Assembly (NCBI RefSeq): GCF_033807575.1 | Contig: NC_084721.1 | Span: 7,998,001 to 8,062,000 of the forward strand | Length of the DNA stretch: 64,000 bases | From: Cydia pomonella | Lineage: Eukaryota > Arthropoda > Insecta > Lepidoptera > Tortricidae | Direction of reading: 5' to 3' | Shown here: one piece after another, positions 1 through 12,900 of the stretch | Numbering within the stretch: position 1 is the first letter of the stretch | Layout: every line of letters starts with the position of its first letter | Notes under the pieces: model-generated | Databases searched by the model: none | What the model was told of the DNA's origin: nothing | What the model saw: only the letters and a program-made list of their open reading frames with translations | Position numbers and translations under genes: made by a program

Positions 1-975
1 CGCAGCGAGTCCAGCTCGTGCTGCTTGCCGGCGAGCTGCCTCCCCCTGCGTCACGTTGGCCTGGACATGTCTCGTGTGTATGCACCTGTGTGAGCGTGTG
101 CTGCCGCAGCGAGTCCAGCTCGTGCTGCTTGCCGGCGAGCTGCCTCCTCCTGCGACACGTTGGCCTGGACATGTCTCGTGTGTATGTACCTGTGTGAGCG
201 TGTGCTGCCGCAGCGAGTCCAGCTCGTGCTGCTTGCCGGCGAGCTGCCTCCTCCTGCGTCACATTGGCCTGGACATGTCTCGTGTGTATGTACCTGTGTG
301 AGCGTGTGCTGCCGCAGCGAGTCCAGCTCGTGCTGCTTGCCGGCGAGCTGCCTCCTCCTGCGTCACATTGGCCTGGACATGTCTCGTGTGTATGTACCTG
401 TGTGAGCGTGTGCTGCCGCAGCGAGTCCAGCTCGTGCTGCTTGCCGGCGAGCTGCCTCCTCCTGCGTCACATTGGCCTGGACATGTTTCGTGTGTATGTA
501 CCTGTGTGAGCGTGTGCTGCCGCAGCGAGTCCAGCTCGTGCTGCTTGCCGGCGAGCTGCCTCCTCCTGCGTCACATTGGCCTGGACATGTCTCGTGTGTA
601 TGTACCTGTGTGAGCGTGTGCTGCCGCAGCGAGTCCAGCTCGTGCTGCTTGCCGGCGAGCTGCCTCCTCCTGCGTCACATTGGCCTGGACATGTCTCGTG
701 TGTATGTACCTGTGTGAGCGTGTGCTGCCGCAGCGAGTCCAGCTCGTGCTGCTTGCCGGCGAGCTGCCTCCTCCTGCGTCACATTGGCCTGGACATGTTT
801 CGTGTGTATGTACCTGTGTGAGCGTGTGCTGCCGCAGCGAATCCAGCTCGTGCTGCTTGCCGGCGAGCTGCCTCCTCCTGCGTCACATTGGCCTGGACAT
901 GTTTCGTGTGTATGTACCTGTGTGAGCGTGTGCTGCCGCAGCGAATCCAGCTCGTGCTGCTTGTCAGCGAGCTGA
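1..975. repeat. 104-bp exon/donor-derived minisatellite (array 1)
   Basis: About nine copies of a 104-bp unit run from the window edge to about 975. On the minus strand each unit holds the 3' part of the 918-1034 exon (it ends ...CACACGCTCACACAG), the donor GTACAT and about 20 bp of intron, then re-enters exon-like sequence through GTCCAG|GCCAATGTGACG. Copies differ by a few substitutions (ATGTCT/ATGTTT, CGAGTCC/CGAATCC). The unit is not a multiple of 3. The array probably continues to the left. Confidence 0.95.
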
Positions 976-3900
976 CGCGCCCAGCGCGTTTCCTCTCGCG
1001 TCACGTTGGCCTGCAGCTGGCTTAGCACGCCTTCCTGCGGACAAACTACTCTTTAAGACCCTAAAGCTAATTTTCCAGCGGCCACGATGAATACGGGGCG
1101 CGCGGGCATCGTGAACGCTGGTCATTCACGGCTCTCCAAAACATGTCCGCGAGTGACTTAAAATAACGTGAGTTAAACCATAAAATATGCTTAATATTAG
1201 TATGATTCAAGACATTTTAAAATTAATAATTTTAAACTGTATAATAAATGATTATATAGTTAAAAATTTAATTTAAACTTTCGATTATTATTAATAACAA
1301 TAATCGAAGCTATTATTAATAATCGAAAGCTTATTGAGTGACGATTGCTAATCGGAGGAGGCAGCCAGAGAAGACCTGGTTAGGATCGCACCTCACACTC
1401 TTTACGTATGATCAAATATTTAATGTTCATGCAAAATTATTGTATGGCATCTTTCTCGTCGAACGAATAGATTTATGTGAATAAAGTTTTCAGAAATTAG
1501 ATCGTCCATGAGTTAAAGTATAATGTTGAGAGGTTTGGAAGTTTTATATGTAAAGTGAAAGAAATATTAATATAGATACTGACCGTGTCATCAATGATCT
1601 TCTTGTATTTGTCTACGAGCCCTTGCAATTGTTCATTTTGCGCTTTGAGCTCCGTCACGCGCGCGTCCGAGGCGGGCGCGGGCGCGGGCGCCGGAGCGGG
1701 AGCCGACGCCGCCTGCCAAAACAAATTCAAATTTAATTACAATTATTAATTTATAAAACTGCTTTTAAGAATGCAATTCATGGTTTCATCAGAAACATTT
1801 TATAGCGCAGTGAAATCACTGTATAGGGCAAAAGTATGCCTAATATATAGTAAGGCAAATTACCCACCGATTGACACATATTTTTATAGGAACGTGTGGA
1901 GCATCCTCCCCATTAGAAATCACAATTAAAATAATAAATCTATTAACACCTAATTAAAATTTCGATACCGGTTTCGTCGCTACGGTAGGGCACGATTAAT
2001 ACGAATATAAAAAATATTACCTTCTGCAGCTCCTTCTTAAGGTTATCGGCGAAGTGCAGCAGCCAGGCCCGGCCCTCGGGCCCGCGCGGCGCCGCGCCGG
2101 GCAGCGCGCCGCGCAGCGCCGCCGCCGCCTCCGCGTAGGCCGCCGCCGCCTCCTGCACCCACGCATCAAGTTCAATCACGATACACATACAGACGGCTCA
2201 GAGCGGATTTCTCCACAGTTATATTTCGCCACATTTTTAAGTTGCCCTCATTGCGATATGGTCCACGGTCCTGTTTTGTCGACATTCCTATTTTCGATAT
2301 TCGACCTTCTTAACTCGTCCGCAATCCTATGTAGTCCACGGTGCTGGCCCGTGACCAAAACTTTATCAACCATAGTGCTAACTTGTCTCTATTCCTAAAT
2401 AAATCGGTACTCTGCTATAGAATACATACGAATAGTGACGAGTTGGCAATGTGGATCATATAGAATATTCCGATATCATCCAGATTGCTAACTCGTCACT
2501 TGTCCATATTTATTTATTTTATTTTTATTTATTTATTTTCATATGGACAAGATAAGAAATTTACGATACGTAGTATGAATTTTATAAAATGATTTTTTCG
2601 GTGCGGACCCTAATCTGTTAAACAAAACCCTTTCCTTTTTTTATACAGTGCCGAGAACCGGCACGTACCATAGCAACCATGTCATTAAAAAGCAACTATT
2701 GTGATATCAAAGAGGAAACAATATCTTTTGTAGATTAGGGCTTGCACCGAAACAATAAAAAAAAAAAATTCAAATATACTTTATTCATGTAGGCCTAGCA
2801 ACAAGCACTTATGAATAGTAAGACAGTATTACATATAATTATCTTAATCTAATTATCAGAGCAATTTATTGATGTTGTAAATATTATTCCATATATAATA
2901 CTAATGAATATAATTCATAGATCAAATTTAATACTAAAACTTTCACAAAATATAGTCATACAAAAAAAAAATGTATAAAAAATACTAGTCTAGATTGTTT
3001 CTAGAATAAATTCTAAATGTCAAACAATTATAATAAAAACAACAAAGGAAATACATGCATTGGAATATCCATTTCATCATCATTATTCAAATATAATAAA
3101 TAATTAATCATTTCGAATCACAATTAATCTTTTCATAAACTATAACAATGTGGAAGAGTTAGGAGGTTGACGATTTAGGAATTGTACACTGACTACATGA
3201 CATTGTAGACGATTTAAAAAGACGACGAACGAAAAAGAATTGTGAACGTGAGCTATACATTGGAGGTTCTTCCACTTTGTTTTATAAATCGAATGCTTAA
3301 ACTTCGCATTAACTTTAAATTAACTAATAGGTAGATTCTGTCCCCTACATTTCACATCCGCTTTGGAGAGTGTGCCACCTTGAAACCGATACCTGAATCC
3401 TTTTTGTTAGTTTTCCCCTAGAGCTGGCCATCGGTTAATTCCAAGCAACAAATAAATAAGCACAACGCAGGCAGTAAAAGCGTTAGATAACAAGCGAAGC
3501 CGGCCAATTATGGTAATACTAATTTACATTATTCTTTACATCTTGGTTATTGAAAGGAAGTTTATATAAAATGCATTTGCTACCTTATAATGATAGCTAT
3601 AAAGTCTATATTACAAAAATAGATGTTCAAAATATTAAATCTATCCAAACTAAAATGTGGCATTATACCGTGCATAACGGCAACAGTTCCTAGATGTGCA
3701 ATGTAAATGCGTTGAGCGAGGAAGTTATAAGTCATTCCAATCGTAAATGAATAAATAGATTTCGGCTTTATTCTGTTCGTGTTAAGAAAATCAAATGTAT
3801 AAAAACCATTTGATCATCACTTTTCATTTGGTATTATGTGACAGGGCGAGGTAAAGCAAATTTTATTACCCAGGGAATAATGCAAAAAGCGAGAAACTTA

Positions 3901-6900
3901 CGCGAGGGTCTTGGGCCGGCAACGCGCTGGCCGACTTTGCCTGGAGAGCCTTTTCGGCAGTTTGTAAAGCCTCCATTACTTTCCAGTTTTTAGTTCGCAA
4001 CTCCTATACGCCCGTTCAAAATAATAAAGCAAAATGTTAGCTTTGTTAAAAGAAGAGTATATGAAGTATGAGAAAAACTTGTCAACCGGCATGCATTTCA
4101 ATTGTGTATTACATGCCATAGTTGATATTAAGAAACTATATTGTAATAGATTACACACGCTGGATTAATTGACGTGACAATCAATTAGAATAGAAATTGG
4201 ATTCTAAAGAAGTTATAACAATACATAAAACATGACGGCGCGACTGTAGTTGGGCGTCAGGTTATTGTAATATATTCTTCTCATCAAACTGGAATCGTGT
4301 GGTTACGCTACTAATAGTATGATTTATGTACGATTCACATCAAATGGTTGGGCTCAGGACGCATAGTTTACTAGAGTCAAGGGGATTTGAACCTTGTACA
4401 GAGTAGTTAGATCCCATATTTGATGAGAACCGTACGTCGCAGATGTAGTCAGGGCTCACATTGTTCTTCTCCTGGTAGGTGCGCAGCTGTTCCTGCAGCC
4501 GCGTGAGCGCCTCCTTCTGCTCCTTGTTGGCGCGCTGCTCCGCGCTCAGCGAGCTGCGCAGAGACTCCACGACGCTCTCCACCTTCGCCAGCTCCGCAGA
4601 CTGCAGGAAAACAGACTTTAAGATATCTTATTCCTTAACAAATAACATTGAGGACAAATCTCTCATAGGACATTTGACGCACGGAAAAAACTGTGAAACT
4701 TCGCATATAAGAAATTTTGCGGATGTTTTAATGGTAACTGACAGTGCATCAAACTGAACACCACCAACTGACTAAGAAAGTTAACGAGGGCTGATGGGCT
4801 ATATTATTAAATTATGTCACCGCTCGGGTTCCATTTGCAAACTATTGCACTATGCACGCTCAAAATTGTATCAGAGAATGCATGCCAGCAGTTTAGCGTT
4901 CCCTTCGCAAGTGGTTCACGAGGCTATTCTCGATGCTTGAAATGTCCCTTGTGGTAAGTTTGAAAATGGCCACATTTGCGTCGAGCAAAACAAATCTTCT
5001 TAAACCGAGCCGCGGCAACATCCTCGCGAGGAGGCACTTCTGTGTGGAGTCACGATATGGCGCGTGATTGGCGCATTGATCAGATCTGACCTTGAGCGTA
5101 ATGTATGAGCGAGCAACAGGTAGACGTGCCTTGTGCTGGTCGCCGGGCAGGCCGTTGTGCGCGGGCCTGGGCTGGCGCGCCTCGGCCAGCTCGGCCTCGC
5201 GCGCCGCCAGCTGCTCTCGCAGCGACGCCACTTCGCTAGACAACTGACAACAAACGAACAATGCTAATACGATAGTTTTTGATGGAACACTGACTTTGGA
5301 TCTCGATATATGCCGCTATTTTAGATATCTCACAGTCAGCATTTCATCTTTGGTTAAAAACGTATGCAATAGAAAATAAATAGGAAAAAAGCATAGAAAA
5401 TTATGACTGTATCAGTCCACTGCTGAACTGCAATGGTACGCTACAAAACGGGACAAATTTAATTGCAATTTAGATGTTAACCTGCAGAGTATCAAAAATA
5501 ATGATTATCATCGACTTCTAACCTGTTTGATTTGTGCGTCTGCCTCCTCCTTCTGCTTGTCCAGGTTGCCCTCGGCGAACTGAGCGCGACTCATGAGCCT
5601 TTGCACGTTGTTCTGGAGATCTACGATGGCTGTAACAAACGTGATTGTGATGTATTGTATGTCAATGTCGCAGATCACCCATTATAAAACAGTGGTAGCT
5701 TATCTAAAAAATAAAAAAACCGGGCAAGTGCGAGTCGGGTTCGCGCACGAAGGGTTCCGTACCATTATTTATAACAACGGCAAAAAAATTATGTTTGTTG
5801 TATGGGAGCCCACCTTAAATATTTATTTTATTCTGTTTTTAGTATTTGATGTTATAGCGGCAACAGAAATACACTGGCCTGGTGACAGACGGACGGACAG
5901 CGAAGTCTCAGTAATAGGGTCCCGTTTGACCCTTTGGGTACGGAACCCTAAAAACTAAGTACAATAATGGCATCCAGCTACCAGTTGTACAAAATGCAAA
6001 AATTATGACTGCCCGCGTGAGCACTTTTGACAATACATTTTAGAGCTTGTCCAAACGAAGGCGCAATCGCGCGTTCCCGAGATACTAGAGCTCCATACAC
6101 GCTCTCGCGTGCTTCTACACTTGCGCGTAAAAAGTTTGTAACTACGTATAGTTACTCTGGCGCCACATGCACTGCACTACGCGCGACTGAGCTATACAGC
6201 GCAAATAAACTGAAGTGCGCGAGTGCCCTCAAGGGCAAAACGCTTCGTCTGGATAAGTATCACACTCATGACGACTACCAGTAGGTATAACTGTAGTAGT
6301 AGTAGTAGTAGTAAAACTCTTTATTGTACAGAAATGAAAACAAAACAGGAAATAAAACACTCATCATTAGTACAAAGGCGAACTTATCCCTTTAAGGGAT
6401 CTCTTCCAGTTAGCCTTTGAGCAATTGAGGGAGAATTGGAGATTCAAGCTGCTCCAGCTGCTGGGCGAGCTCGGCGGCGTGCTGCTGCGCCATGATGGCG
6501 GGTCCCGGCTACATACCGGCTTGTCGCTCCTGCATGGCGCGGGTGTGGTCGTGGGAGAGCTGCTCCAGCTGCTGGGCGAGCTCGGCGGCGTGCTGCTGCG
6601 CCATGATGGCGGGTCCCGGCTACATACCGGCTTGTCGCTCCTGCATGGCGCGGGTGTGGTCGTGGGAGAGCTGCTCCAGCTGCTGGGCGAGCTCGGCGGC
6701 GTGCTGCTGCGCCATGATGGCGGCGTCTCTGGCTGCGCCTGCATCACAACGGGCACCAGCCACCTCGAGCGCGCGCGCCGCCAGCTCCGTCTGCAGCCCC
6801 TGCAGCTGCGCCACCAGCGTCGCCTCGGCCTGATGAGACAACACATACATGAGCCCGAAACATTAAAAAATTGTATGATTCGATCAACGTTATGAAACAC

Positions 6901-9900
6901 CTAAATGATTTATCTTAAAGATTCATAAACGTGTTGCGGAACTTGCGAGCCACAGACGCGACAGATTTTAAAGGTGTATTCTTGACCGCATTTATATAAC
7001 TAACATGTCACAGAAAGTTTTTTAAAATTGGTTGTTTTACAGATAATGAAAATTCTTGTAAATATTTTTTTCTGTAATAATTCTGTGTACAACGCCTTTT
7101 TGACGCTGCCTCTATGTGACTTGGCTTAGACATACCTACTGACAAACATTAAAGTTTTAAAGGAAACTCACAAAATTTTATACTTATCGCGGGCGTACGT
7201 GGCCCACAAATGGTTTCGCTGGAAGAGCAGCGCTGACGGTTTAGCTTTTTTTATAACTACTACGTCGGTGGCTAACAAGCGTACGGCCCGTCTGATGGTA
7301 AGCGGTCTCCGTAGCCTATGTACGTCTGCAACTCCAGAGGAACTCTGCTTTAGATCTGGAACGACATTCGCTGTGCCCTACCACACAAAGCAAGATGACA
7401 TTCATGCCCATACCTCTCTTTTGGACGTAGTTTAAGGACGTACCCGGGTCCATTATGCTGTAGTTGGGTAGCATTATGCTGAGGCGGGACCATTTCGTGG
7501 TAAACAGCTTATTTCTTTTATTTTAAATTTTTTTTTGTCGTTTTTACTTGTGTATGTTATAGTTTATCGCGAATAAACGCAATGATTTTGATTGATTTCT
7601 AATAATTACGAAATAATCTGCTACAATTTTGTGTTACTTATCTATTGATAACTCACCTCAGAAAGTTGCTGTATGTGCATCTCCATCTGTGCTCTCTGTT
7701 GTTGGAATTCACCCTCCGCGGCGAGTTTAGATTGAAGCTGCAAATATAAAACAAATTTAAACTCTCAGGTATTAATATTAACTTTTAACACAAGTAAGTA
7801 TTATTTATCAATTTTATTTCAGTTACATTTTTTTTATGATTATCAGCGACAACACTACTTAGTCATTAGTGTTAACGAACCCTAACTCAATGAGGTTGCA
7901 TATTTGATTGCAAAGTAGCTCGATTCTTTCGAGCTTTTCAGGCGAGTACCGTGTTTACGAGATTGAGACTTGATTAGGTATATCACTATTATATACAATA
8001 AGAATACGAGTCAACTAGAATAATACTTTTCCTACTATAAAACCAAAATAATATTCATTAAATAGTAGCGCGTTCATGTCTTTTCCTCTTGACCGCAGCG
8101 ACACGTGATTGGTTTTATTACAGTCGACTAATATTTCGAAAAAAGTCATTACAGTTGAGTTGGGAGACTGAAAAGTGAGCGATTACAGTTTGCCTTTACC
8201 ATTAAAGTCGCCGAGTAGGAAAACTACCCGTTCAGTGTAGTTGCGTGTAGTTACTCACGAGCCTGTTCTCCTGCTGCAGCTGGTGGTTGTCGTCGGCGAG
8301 GCGCTTGACGCGCGTCTGGTGCGTGTGTATCTCTGCGCGCGCGGCCTCGGCCGCCTGCTCGTGTCCGCGTTCAGTGTAGTTGCGTGTAGTTACTCACGAG
8401 CCTGTTCTCCTGCTGCAGCTGGTGGTTGTCGTCGGCGAGGCGCTTGACGCGCGTCTGGTGCGTGTGTATCTCTGCGCGCGCGGCCTCGGCCGCCTGCTCG
8501 TGTCCGCGTTCAGTGTAGTTGCGTGTAGTTACTCACGAGCCTGTTCTCCTGCTGCAGCTGGTGGTTGTCGTCGGCGAGGCGCTTGACGCGCGTCTGGTGC
8601 GTGTGTATCTCTGCGCGCGCGGCCTCGGCCGCCTGCTCGTGTCCGCGTTCAGTGTAGTTGCGTGTAGTTACTCACGAGCCTGTTCTCCTGCTGCAGCTGG
8701 TGGTTGTCGTCGGCGAGGCGCTTGACGCGCGTCTGGTGCGTGTGTATCTCTGCGCGCGCGGCCTCGGCCGCCTGCTCGTGTCCGCGTTCAGTGTAGTTGC
8801 GTGTAGTTACTCACGAGCCTGTTCTCCTGCTGCAGCTGGTGGTTGTCGTCGGCGAGGCGCTTGACGCGCGTCTGGTGCGTGTGTATCTCTGCGCGCGCGG
8901 CCTCGGCCGCCTGCTCGTGTCCGCGTTCAGTGTAGTTGCGTGTAGTTACTCACGAGCCTGTTCTCCTGCTGCAGCTGGTGGTTGTCGTCGGCGAGGCGCT
9001 TGACGCGCGTCTGGTGCGTGTGTATCTCTGCGCGCGCGGCCTCGGCCGCCTGCTCGTGTCCGCGTTCAGTGTAGTTGCGTGTAGTTACTCACGAGCCTGT
9101 TCTCCTGCTGCAGCTGGTGGTTGTCGTCGGCGAGGCGCTTGACGCGCGTCTGGTGCGTGTGTATCTCTGCGCGCGCGGCCTCGGCCGCCTGCTCGTGTCC
9201 GCGTTCAGTGTAGTTGCGTGTAGTTACTCACGAGCCTGTTCTCCTGCTGCAGCTGGTGGTTGTCGTCGGCGAGGCGCTTGACGCGCGTCTGGTGCGTGTG
9301 TATCTCTGCGCGCGCGGCCTCGGCCGCCTGCTCGTGTCCGCGTTCAGTGTAGTTGCGTGTAGTTACTCACGAGCCTGTTCTCCTGCTGCAGCTGGTGGTT
9401 GTCGTCGGCGAGGCGCTTGACGCGCGTCTGGTGCGTGTGTATCTCTGCGCGCGCGGCCTCGGCCGCCTGCTCGTGTCCGCGTTCAGTGTAGTTGCGTGTA
9501 GTTACTCACGAGCCTGTTCTCCTGCTGCAGCTGGTGGTTGTCGTCGGCGAGGCGCTTGACGCGCGTCTGGTGCGTGTGTATCTCTGCGCGCGCGGCCTCG
9601 GCCGCCTGCTCGTGCGCGCGCGTCGCCGCCGCCGCGCGCCCGCGCTCCGCGTTCAGTGTGGCCCTGGACCGAATAGGGGCGTTGACACGTGTTCCATTTT
9701 ATTACTAAATCTAGTTCAATAGACAGAAACTGAGCAATTTATCACAATAAATTGGAAACTTAAGAAATATATGTATGGTAATAATACAAAAACACAAGAC
9801 CTCAACGTTTCTTAATTTAAGTTTTCTTAAAACATCCAAAAAGGAGAAAATAATGGTACCATTCGATTTCTTACATTTTATTGAAATAAATATTGTATAG

Positions 9901-12900
9901 CAACTATATCCGCAATATTTCACCTACAAAATCGCAATTTCCTTGTTTTCCACGATGTATTGCCAATTTGTTAGGAGCGTTTCATCAGTAAAGTGAAGTT
10001 CATCAGACTTTGACTATCATTCGTGACTTTTGTACTGCTTTAACGCAATGGGTCCCATATAGACATTTGATCCTGAAAACAAACCTCACCGATTGATACC
10101 ATTAATCAAAATTTGTCGAATAGCCATCACAAGTAATGTACTATTTGTTAATTGTACAATGAAAGCTTAAAACAAACTATTTAAACCGGGATTTTATTTT
10201 AAAGTAAGTTCATGATGAGTTATTTATTCATAATTATGCTAAAGTTAAACACTTTGTGTTTCACTTCGACTGCACGGGAACTAAACAGAAAAGGTTTGTC
10301 CCATCGTATTTTAATTCGACACTGATCCAGAATTCAGCCCGACGACAGTGCTGCGCAGCAGTCATTGGAAGGGTTTTGACTGTGAAGTAGACTCTTAAGG
10401 CAAGACGACCCTAAAATTACTTTTATTCGCTAAAACATAAAAATCATTTTTACACAGGCTACACTTAAAGGTATAAGACGTACTCATATCTATACTTTTT
10501 TAGTCGCAAATATCCGTACGGCCTATGTTGATTAAGTTTAATAATGTTTTGTCTCCTACCTCAATTCCTTCAGTTTAGCGTGCAGTGCTTGGGAAGCCTC
10601 GAGTTCGTCGGCCAGAGCTTTCTCCTTGTCGGCGAGTTGCTTCTTCAGCTTCTGCATCGGGTCGTTAGGTCCCTACAAATATAAAAAGTAATAAACAAGA
10701 GTCCCATTCCATTGTGACCAATGAGATGTCTGGAAGTATTCTTGGCTAAGAGCCATGAGGGCCAAAAAGCCTCCCGTAAATGTTCATGTCAAGTTTCATG
10801 TTATTCTAATCTGTGACGTGGTATTAATTACGTGAATACAGCCCGAATAGCCCCCTTGGTCCACTCGGAGTGCTGCGGCAGCGGGTCGTGGTGCTTGTTG
10901 AGCAGCGCGTCGGTGAGGATCTGTATCTCGGTGCGGGAGAGCGCCGCGTCGCGCACTACTCGCACCACGGTCACGTACCTCGGTCCACTCGGAGTGCTGC
11001 GGCAGCGGGTCGTGGTGCTTGTTGAGCAGCGCGTCGGTGAGGATCTGTATCTCGGTGCGGGAGGGCGCCGCGTCGCGCACTACTCTCACCACGGTCACGT
11101 ACCTCGGTCCACTCGGAGTGCTGCGGCAGCGGGTCGTGGTGCTTGTTGAGCAGCGCGTCGGTGAGGATCTGTATCTCGGTGCGGGAGAGCGCCGCGTCGC
11201 GCACTACTCGCACCACGGTCACGTACCTCGGTCCACTCGGAGTGCTGCGGCAGCGGGTCGTGGTGCGTGTTGAGCAGCGCCTCGGTGAGGATCTGTATCT
11301 CGGTGCGGGAGAGCGCCGCGTCGCGCACTACTCTCACCACGGTCACGTACCTCGGTCCACTCGGAGTGCTGCGGCAGCGGGTCGTGGTGCTTGTTGAGCA
11401 GCGCGTCGGTGAGGATCTGTATCTCGGTGCGGGAGAGCGCCGCGTCGCGCACTACTCTCACCACGGTCACGTACCTCGATCCACTCGGAGTGCTGCGGCA
11501 GCGGGTCGTGGTGCTTGTTGAGCAGCGCGTCGGTGAGGATCTGTATCTCGGTGCGGGAGAGCGCCGCGTCGCGCACTACTCTCACCACGGTCACGTACCT
11601 CGGTCCACTCGGAGTGCTGCGGCAGCGGGTCGTGGTGCTTGTTGAGCAGCGCGTCGGTGAGGATCTGTATCTCGGTGCGGGAGGGCGCCGCGTCGCGCAC
11701 TACTCTCACCACGGTCACGTACCTCGGTCCACTCGGAGTGCTGCGGCAGCGGGTCGTGGTGCTTGTTGAGCAGCGCGTCGGTGAGGATCTGTATCTCGGT
11801 GCGGGAGGGCGCCGCGTCGCGCACTACTCTCACCACGGTCACGTACCTCGGTCCACTCGGAGTGCTGCGGCAGCGGGTCGTGGTGCTTGTTGAGCAGCGC
11901 GTCGGTGAGGATCTGTATCTCGGTGCGGGAGAGCGCCGCGTCGCGCACTACTCTCACCACGGTCACGTACCTCGGTCCACTCGGAGTGCTGCGGCAGCGG
12001 GTCGTGGTGCTTGTTGAGCAGCGCGTCGGTGAGGATCTGTATCTCGGTGCGGGAGGGCGCCGCGTCGCGCACTACTCTCACCACGGTCACGTACCTCGGT
12101 CCACTCGGAGTGCTGCGGCAGCGGGTCGTGGTGCTTGTTGAGCAGCGCGTCGGTGAGGATCTGTATCTCGGTGCGGGAGAGCGCCGCGTCGCGCACTACT
12201 CGGACGAGCTCGCCAACGTTGACGCCGCCGCCGTCACCGGCTGCTGTCACGTATCACAACATTTATTTATACGATAGTGCTTTAGACCAGCATCTCTAGA
12301 ATTGTGTCATATACATAATTATTAGACCACATTTTGACTTATGATATGATCCTGATAGTGGTGTTCCTTGGTTTCGAAAAACCCGATGTTTCCAGGCTGA
12401 AAAGTGGTTCCGTTACTCTCACCAGTACGTAAATGCACCATCTTACGTAAACTCAACTTAGTACATGGATAGTTACGGTGTTTATAAAAATACCCTGAAT
12501 AAATTAATTATAAGTTGAGTTAATGTATATAAATAACTTTAAATTACCCATAAGCGAAAGCACATTAGGTTCGGGCTTCTTCTTCTTGTTCTTGCCGGTG
12601 GGAACGGGCGCAGAGGCGGGCGCGGGCGCGGAGGCGGAAGCGGGGACGGGCGCGGGCGCGGGCGCGGCGGCCAGCGCCTGCTTGAGTAGCTTGTCGGTGG
12701 TGAGCTCGCTAGGCTGCGGCACGTTCAGCGGGGGGACCACCTCCACTCGAGCCTCATCTTCGGCTTGTTTTTTGTCCACCTTTTTACCTGTGAATTTGAT
12801 AGACTTTTTAGAAGTGGACATTGTGGCCCTGTAGGTTCTTGTTCTTCTCTCACTCTCTTTGAGCTTAAGCGTGAGGGAGATGGATGTGGGTGCTTGGGAC

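Noticed and set aside
2054..2398. Plus-strand 114-residue ORF
   Set aside because: It is antisense to the GC-rich 2021-2152 exon, and its composition is Arg/Pro-rich from reversed Ala codons.
5593..5958. Plus-strand 121-residue ORF
   Set aside because: Most of it is the interspersed GGTTCCGTACC repeat and its start overlaps a minus-strand coding exon.
8241..9722. Ten overlapping plus-strand ORFs of about 68 residues with identical sequence
   Set aside because: They are antisense shadows of the 139-bp array and start at non-ATG codons. The coding sense is the minus-strand coiled-coil exon.
1..12201. Regular repeats resembling a CRISPR array
   Set aside because: Units are contiguous with no unique spacers, repeat length exceeds 100 bp and the units are derived from exons.
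10858..12243. A protein with many repeated modules encoded by the whole array
   Set aside because: 124, 139 and 104 are not multiples of 3, the 111-bp unit has an in-frame TAG, and every unit carries a donor. Only the first copy of each can be a normal exon end.
10832..12277. Tandem ORFs of 83-84 residues on both strands
   Set aside because: They are artefacts of the 124-bp array. Each crosses splice donors, and the unit length shifts the frame every copy.
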